Source: Candidatus Gastranaerophilales bacterium (lineage in GTDB: Bacteria > Cyanobacteriota > Vampirovibrionia > Gastranaerophilales > Gastranaerophilaceae). From it: a DNA stretch of 9,599 bases. The notes below the pieces were generated by a model. The model saw nothing but the letters and a program-made list of their open reading frames with translations, did no database searches and was not told where the DNA came from. Below are positions 4,954-9,599 of this stretch, one piece after another; position 1 is the first letter of the stretch; every line of letters starts with the position of its first letter. Location: assembly GCA_021205645.1 (NCBI GenBank), contig JAJPXE010000150.1, positions 1 through 9,599 on the forward strand. Direction: 5' to 3'. A program made the position numbers and the translations under genes.

Positions 4954-6105
4954 ATGAAAAAATTATTGTCAGGAATAATCGTCGCTGTTGCAATTTTCGG
5001 ACTATCTGCACAGGGGGCGTTTGCATTTTTTTCGGATATGACAACCGAGCACTGGGCATATAAACAAATAAAAGATTTGTCCGAGCAAAGTATCGTAATA
5101 GGCTATCCCGACGGAACATTCAAACCAGACGAAAACGTAACAAGAGCAGAATTTGCCTCTATGGCTATAAAAGCTCTCGGACAGGAACATGCCAATGTTA
5201 TTCAGCCGATACAATTTAGCGATATTGATGAAACCTACTGGGCACACGATGCAATAGAAAAAGCGGTATATTTTGATTTAATCTCAAATGACAAAGACTC
5301 TGACACATTCAGACCGGAAGATCCGGTATCAAGAGCGGAAGCAATAAATATAGCGGTAAATTCACTCACTACCGAACAAATAAGCGCACAAAAAGCACAT
5401 GATGTTCTTGAAAAAAAATATAAAGATGTTAATGATGTGCCTGATTGGTTTATTGTTGCGGCAGGAAAAGCCGAAATCCTTGAAATGTTTGCGGCAATAC
5501 CGGAAAGAGAACATTACATTGATGCAGACAGACCAGCTACAAGAGCGGAAGTCACAGCAATACTTAATAATATGATGATACAGGCAAAACTAAACCCGAA
5601 TGCAAAACTTGCAGAGGCAATGAGAAAGAAAACAGGCGAAGGATATGTTATACCGAATGCCTATGTACAGGGAACAGTAGGAACAATACCTCAAGGAACT
5701 GTTGTACCGATAAAGGTTAACAAAGGTTTCTCTTCGCAAACATCCCAAAAAGGCGAAGAATTCACCGCTGAAACTGACCAAAACTATATTACAAGAGATA
5801 AATACATCCTTATCTATAAAGGTACACAATTCAAGGGTGTTTTACAAAATGTTCAACCGGGGAAATGGTTTATCAGAAACGGAGTTCTGACACTCGGAAC
5901 TAATATAATAAACACACCTAATGACCAGAATTTTATGCTTGAAACAACGGGCGATGTAACAATGAAGAAAAACAAGTTTATGTGCTGGGTCAGAAAAGTG
6001 TTCAAAGGCGAAAAATTAACATTCCCTCAGGGCGGAACATTGTATGTTAAATTCCTGAAAGAAATAAAAACAGACCTGACTAATGGTTGGATTTATTGTG
6101 ATTAG
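4954..6105 (+). CDS. Secreted SLH-domain envelope protein
   Basis: A 383-residue exported protein with a clear signal peptide (MKK..., hydrophobic core 5-17, probable cleavage after AFA at 24). Three S-layer-homology repeats follow, at about 26-76, 88-138 and 156-207. The first (FSDM..HWAYKQI...IVIGYPDGTFKPDENVTRAEFASM) is nearly canonical. The third is more divergent but keeps WF..AA and the closing ATRAEV. SLH repeats bind secondary cell-wall polymers or peptidoglycan and anchor proteins in the envelope. The C-terminal part (about 236-383) is beta-rich. Its pattern of PQGTVVPIKVNKGFSSQTSQKGEEF (246-270), followed by a KGTQFKGVL strand, resembles the small beta domain seen in VirB10/TrbI-like proteins; that likeness is weak. 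A good ribosome binding site lies 7 bases before the ATG. The gene has its own promoter, and its 3' end overlaps the convergent glycosyltransferase gene by 26 bp. It is too short for a cyanobacterial SLH porin and lacks a barrel-like C-terminus. Confidence 0.88.
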   Translation: MKKLLSGIIVAVAIFGLSAQGAFAFFSDMTTEHWAYKQIKDLSEQSIVIGYPDGTFKPDENVTRAEFASMAIKALGQEHANVIQPIQFSDIDETYWAHDAIEKAVYFDLISNDKDSDTFRPEDPVSRAEAINIAVNSLTTEQISAQKAHDVLEKKYKDVNDVPDWFIVAAGKAEILEMFAAIPEREHYIDADRPATRAEVTAILNNMMIQAKLNPNAKLAEAMRKKTGEGYVIPNAYVQGTVGTIPQGTVVPIKVNKGFSSQTSQKGEEFTAETDQNYITRDKYILIYKGTQFKGVLQNVQPGKWFIRNGVLTLGTNIINTPNDQNFMLETTGDVTMKKNKFMCWVRKVFKGEKLTFPQGGTLYVKFLKEIKTDLTNGWIYCD

Positions 6106-7756
6106 ATCTTATATCATTTAGGACTTTTTCGTATAACTTATCAGAAACATCCTGCCAACTTCTTCTGTCATGTTGTTTAATTAGCTTAACGGATGAGTAC
6201 CATTCGGTTTTTTCGGTGTTATCAAACCATCGCCAGTCAGGAGCATGACATAGCAGCAAATACGTATTAACCCCTAAAGCTCCTGCAAGATGCGCAAGTG
6301 CCGTATCTATTGTTATCAAAATATCTAAATTCTTTAGTGCAGCTGCGGTATGAGCAAATGTTTTGAATGTTGAGCTGATATCCGTTATTTGAGGATATTT
6401 TTCACACATTCCGAAGATATCACCTTTCTGAAATGAATAATATTTTACATCCTGTACGCTAAATAAAGGTTTAAAATAATACGGTGCATCAATGGTTCTG
6501 TATACGGCATCTCTTAATGCCATACCTTTTGCCCTCCAGCATAAGCCGATTTTGATATCCGTGTTATTGAAATATTCATTTTTGTATTTTGAATATAATT
6601 CCTCATTGCATGACAGGTAAGAATTTGGCGATGGAATGTTATAATAGTTCATGTGCAAAAGATACGGCAAATCCATAATGAATGCAAACTTGTTGTATCT
6701 GACAATAGTATTTGGAGGAACTATCTCAATATTGTTATACTTGTCCGGCGAAAAACTCTGCCTGAATAATTCTAAAAGGTTCACATCCACTCCGTAATAG
6801 ACTTTCTTAAATTTTTTTGCAGCTAAAGGGATATATCTTATAAACTGAATGTTATCGCCATAGCCCTGTTCTGACGAAATATAGAGAACCTTGCCGGGAT
6901 ATTCTTTACCGTCCCATAAATGGTTTCTGTTTTTCTTTGTTAAATTAGCAATATTTTTTCTCTTTCCGTAATATTTATATCCGTGGCGGAGTTTCTTTTG
7001 TGCCATATAAATAGAACCCATAGTATAGTTGTAATCTATATCTGTTTTTATATTAAATGACATGTATTTTTTCAATGCCTTTTCTGCATTAACAAAATCT
7101 TCACTTTGTTTGCAGCATACACCTAAATTATAATAAGCATCTTTAAATCCCATTTTCGCTGATTTAGTAAAACATTTTTTTGCATTCTCATAATCATTAT
7201 AAATAGCTTCATATAGAAAGCCGAGTGAATTATATGTAGAAGAACTGTTAGGATATTTTTTCTTCAATTCTTCACTGCATTCAATAGCTTCTTTATCCAT
7301 ACCGCATTCGGTATAAAGAAAAAACAGTCGGGAAAGCATAGCCGGAGTTTCAAATTTTTCAAATGCTTCTTTTGCCATGCGAATTGCTTCTTGATAAATA
7401 TCAAGACCTTGATAGGCAATAACACAACTATGATAAATTTCTTCTGTCGGTTCGTGTTTGGTTAATTCCTCAAACTGAATTGCTGCATCTTCATAATTCT
7501 TACATTGCAGATTGATAGCTGCCAGCATTTTCAATGTTTCAACACTTTTCTTTATTTCGAATGACTTTTGTATATGAGGCAAAGCTGCGGAATAATTATT
7601 CATTGCTATATATATTCTTGCAATTTCTTTGAGAATATCCGCGTTATCACCTCTTTTTTCAAGAAGTTTTTTTACAATAAAATCCGCATATTCATATTTG
7701 CCGTAATGAATACATTTATGTGCAAGAGTTATTAATCGTGTTTCTGAGTGTTTCAT
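6080..7756 (-). CDS. TPR plus GT9-like glycosyltransferase (second of tandem pair)
   Basis: A 558-residue cytoplasmic protein with no signal peptide. Residues 1 to about 270 are helical tetratricopeptide-type repeats of roughly 34 residues, with paired A/Y/G/L positions (for example IYIAMNNYSAAL and AYYNLGVCCKQSEDFVNAEKAL). Residues about 280-550 form a GT-B-type domain related to glycosyltransferase family 9 (heptosyltransferase-like). Landmarks are SSEQGYGDNIQFIRYIPL (294-311), corresponding to the family's G.GD loop, then KIGLCWRA (402-409), YSFQKGD (440-446), and the nucleotide-sugar part ITIDTALAHLAGALG (481-495) followed by APDWRWF (505-511). TPR-GT9 proteins are linked in other bacteria to glycosylation of surface proteins or glycans, but donor and acceptor are unknown here. 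The start overlaps the upstream paralogue's stop (ATGA), with a weak AAGGA about 11 bases upstream. The stop lies inside the convergent SLH gene. Confidence 0.82.
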   Translation of the reverse strand: MKHSETRLITLAHKCIHYGKYEYADFIVKKLLEKRGDNADILKEIARIYIAMNNYSAALPHIQKSFEIKKSVETLKMLAAINLQCKNYEDAAIQFEELTKHEPTEEIYHSCVIAYQGLDIYQEAIRMAKEAFEKFETPAMLSRLFFLYTECGMDKEAIECSEELKKKYPNSSSTYNSLGFLYEAIYNDYENAKKCFTKSAKMGFKDAYYNLGVCCKQSEDFVNAEKALKKYMSFNIKTDIDYNYTMGSIYMAQKKLRHGYKYYGKRKNIANLTKKNRNHLWDGKEYPGKVLYISSEQGYGDNIQFIRYIPLAAKKFKKVYYGVDVNLLELFRQSFSPDKYNNIEIVPPNTIVRYNKFAFIMDLPYLLHMNYYNIPSPNSYLSCNEELYSKYKNEYFNNTDIKIGLCWRAKGMALRDAVYRTIDAPYYFKPLFSVQDVKYYSFQKGDIFGMCEKYPQITDISSTFKTFAHTAAALKNLDILITIDTALAHLAGALGVNTYLLLCHAPDWRWFDNTEKTEWYSSVKLIKQHDRRSWQDVSDKLYEKVLNDIRSNHNKSNH

Positions 7757-9396
7757 ATCATTATATTCCTTAATTTTTCATAAATCATATCAACCTCAAT
7801 AAACCAGTCCTGTCTGTCTTTTTGTTTAAATATTTCAACGGAAGAATACCAGTTTGTGTGTTTTGCGTCTTTGAACCACCGCCAATCGGAACAATAAGGT
7901 ATTAGCATAAAAGATTTTATTCCGAGCGCACCCGCTAAATGTATACAGGATGTGTCTGCGGAGATAAACAAATCAACATTACTCATGCCTGCTGCTGTAT
8001 CGTCAAAGCTTTTCAGCTCATTGCTTAAATCAATAATTTGCGGATATTTTTCGCAGGCATTAAATATATCGTCCAGTTGAAAAGAATAGAATTGAAGGTT
8101 TTCTAATCCGAGTAATTTTTTAAAATAATCAATATTAATCGTTCTGTTAATTGCGGCTCTCATGCCTGCTCCACCGGCTTTCCAGCACAATCCGACTTTT
8201 AATTTATCTGTTTGAAAATATTTTTCTCTAAAATATTTTGATTTAGTTTCATCTGCATTCAAATAACCTCCGGCAAACGGAATATGGTCAAAATCAATAT
8301 TTAAATAATACGGCAGGTCAGTTGCCATTACATATTTATCATAATTTGATATATTTTTAAGCTCATCATAAAATTCTACATTCGGGTAAGTATTTTTTGG
8401 ATAATTTCTTTTAAATAATTCAATACAACTTTCTCTTGTCAGAACTCTTACCGACTTAAATTTATCGGTCAAGAACGGAATATAACGTATAAATTGGATA
8501 TGGTCGCCATAACCCTGATCGCAATATAAAAGCAGTGTTTCATCTGTCAATTTTTCGCCGTTCCAGAGGTTTTTTAAAGTCCTTGCCTCAGGTGCTTTCT
8601 CCCGTTTTTGAAAGTATTCATACCCTCTTAAAATATCTTTTTGTGTAAGATACAGCGTACCTAAAGCAGCCTGAGAATAATCTTCTTGAGGCATAAGCTC
8701 AATCATTTTTTTGTAGTTTTTTTCCGCATCATCAAACCGTCCGGCTTTCTGATAACTCACTGCAAGATGATAATAAGCTGATACAGCCCCGTTCTCAATC
8801 GCTGTCAGATAACATTCCTGTGCAAGTTCTTCGTTGCAGTATGAAAATTCCTGCAGGGTACCTGCTATAATCCACGCAGCACCGGATTTCGGAAATGCCT
8901 GAATAGTTTTTGCGCACATTTCCTCTGCATTTTTTATATCACCAATATCAATCAAACTCTGAGTTAATCTCACAAACGATTGCTCTTTATCAGGATGTTT
9001 TGAATACAGTTTGAGAGCATAAGCATGCGCAAAATCATACATTTCCAGATTTCTGAACGCCTCTATTATCCGGTCGTATATCTTTATATTATCAGGGTCA
9101 TACTTGAAAAGTTCTTCATATAGTATTATTGAATCATCATATTTTTTGAGTTTATATTTACAATATGCAAGCGAAGCAACTGTAGGTGCTGATTTGCGTT
9201 TGTTATAAGCTTTTTCGAGTATTCTTTCCGCAGCTTTATATTTTTTTTGTTTTATATACAACCTGCCTAAAAATGCCTGAAGAATATCATCATCAGGTGT
9301 CTTCGACAATAATTCAAGATATATTCTTCCGGCAGCATCATACTCTCTTTTTTGTAACAGCATGTTTGCCTGAAATAATAATTTTGTATTTACCAT
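7753..9396 (-). CDS. TPR plus GT9-like glycosyltransferase (first of tandem pair)
   Basis: A 547-residue paralogue of the downstream gene with the same architecture. The TPR-like repeats span about 5-265, for example LGRLYIKQKKYKAAERILEKA (43-63) and YYHLAVSYQKAGRFDDAEKNY. The GT-B domain spans about 275-545, with DQGYGDHIQFIRYIPFL (293-309), KVGLCWKAGGAG (400-411), YSFQLDD (437-443), ISADTSCIHLAGALG (478-492) and SDWRWF (503-508). The conserved Asp-Thr and His-Leu-Ala-Gly-Ala-Leu-Gly are shared by both copies, whereas the TPR halves have diverged. That suggests a duplication in which acceptor or partner binding changed more than catalysis. The start at 9396 has no strong ribosome binding site, but the next Met (residue 12) would cut into the first TPR helix, so I keep 9396. 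It is co-transcribed with the second copy through a 4-bp overlap. Confidence 0.82.
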   Translation of the reverse strand: MVNTKLLFQANMLLQKREYDAAGRIYLELLSKTPDDDILQAFLGRLYIKQKKYKAAERILEKAYNKRKSAPTVASLAYCKYKLKKYDDSIILYEELFKYDPDNIKIYDRIIEAFRNLEMYDFAHAYALKLYSKHPDKEQSFVRLTQSLIDIGDIKNAEEMCAKTIQAFPKSGAAWIIAGTLQEFSYCNEELAQECYLTAIENGAVSAYYHLAVSYQKAGRFDDAEKNYKKMIELMPQEDYSQAALGTLYLTQKDILRGYEYFQKREKAPEARTLKNLWNGEKLTDETLLLYCDQGYGDHIQFIRYIPFLTDKFKSVRVLTRESCIELFKRNYPKNTYPNVEFYDELKNISNYDKYVMATDLPYYLNIDFDHIPFAGGYLNADETKSKYFREKYFQTDKLKVGLCWKAGGAGMRAAINRTINIDYFKKLLGLENLQFYSFQLDDIFNACEKYPQIIDLSNELKSFDDTAAGMSNVDLFISADTSCIHLAGALGIKSFMLIPYCSDWRWFKDAKHTNWYSSVEIFKQKDRQDWFIEVDMIYEKLRNIMI

Positions 9397-9420
9397 GTTT
9401 TTATACCGAATTATAAAGAT

Positions 9421-9450
9421 ATCGTAGCATTTTTAACATCTCTGCGTCAA
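9421..9450 (-). promoter_or_regulatory. Candidate promoter of the TPR-glycosyltransferase pair
   Basis: Read on the minus strand, TTGACG (9450-9445) and TACGAT (9426-9421) are 18 bases apart. A TG sits at 9429-9428, as in extended -10 promoters. Transcription would begin near 9414, leaving an 18-base leader. A better-looking TATAAT (9415-9410) lacks a usable -35 and would leave almost no leader. Confidence 0.45.
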
Positions 9451-9599
9451 TCAACTTTATATTTGATTTTGAATTTTGTGGGAAAATTTTTAATACTTTT
9501 CGGAGTAAATGCTGTAGAAGTCTATTTTGTAATTATGAAATTTTTTTGCAAATGCTTTCATTAAAAAATAATTAAGTTTTTGCGAATTGAACATTATTT
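9451..9599. other. AT-rich gene-free end of window
   Basis: No coding frame with a ribosome binding site, no strong hairpin with a T-tract and no copy of the 119-148 repeat is visible here. It is probably part of the intergenic region upstream of the minus-strand glycosyltransferase pair. Confidence 0.5.

Noticed and set aside
9186..9416. 76-codon plus-strand open frame at the end of the window
   Set aside because: It lies antisense to the TPR region of the first glycosyltransferase, has no ribosome binding site, and shows no protein-like composition.

Overview
The window is AT-rich, non-phage bacterial chromosome from a Gram-negative, diderm organism. It combines an LPS-type export ABC system (LptB plus an LptF/LptG-family permease), a secreted S-layer-homology (SLH) protein with three SLH repeats, a NAGPA-type phosphodiester glycosidase, and TPR-glycosyltransferases. 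SLH proteins beside an Lpt system are a cyanobacteria-like envelope pattern. Together with the low GC, this makes a non-photosynthetic cyanobacterial relative (Melainabacteria/Vampirovibrionia, for example a gut Gastranaerophilales) my best guess. That placement is inference; there is no rRNA or other phylogenetic marker here.

Layout. (1) 1-497 has no gene. An AT-rich stretch (about 19% GC over 1-118) is followed by a roughly 307-bp, hairpin-rich, GC-rich block (about 55% GC over 181-400). The block has 16-bp terminal inverted repeats and a possible ACTT target duplication, so it looks like a non-autonomous, MITE-like element. Directly after it, at 461-482, is a perfect 22-bp palindrome that is probably the operator of the next gene. 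(2) 498-1926 holds a DtxR/MntR-family metalloregulator overlapping an unrecognised glycine-rich membrane protein. The pair ends in a bulged hairpin and a classical intrinsic terminator. (3) 2172-4806 is a tightly coupled three-gene operon: lptB, an LptF/LptG-like permease and a secreted phosphodiester glycosidase. The start/stop overlaps are TAATG and TGATG. (4) 4807-4953 is intergenic and carries a second copy of the end sequence of the element at 120-426, then a promoter. (5) 4954-6105 is the SLH protein. (6) 9396-6080, on the minus strand, is a tandem pair of paralogous TPR plus GT9-like glycosyltransferases with a 4-bp ATGA overlap. The second converges on the SLH gene and overlaps its end by 26 bp. 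(7) 9397-9599 is AT-rich and contains a candidate minus-strand promoter.

Most of the content is envelope biology: lipid-linked glycan export (lptB operon), periplasmic or secreted glycan trimming (phosphodiester glycosidase), an envelope-anchored SLH protein, and cytoplasmic glycosyltransferases that could modify a protein or glycan. The regulator/membrane-protein pair is separate and probably responds to Fe or Mn. The least ordinary items are the MITE-like element with its solo relative at 4841-4879, and the unknown membrane protein tied to a regulator with a mixed DtxR/MntR set of metal ligands.
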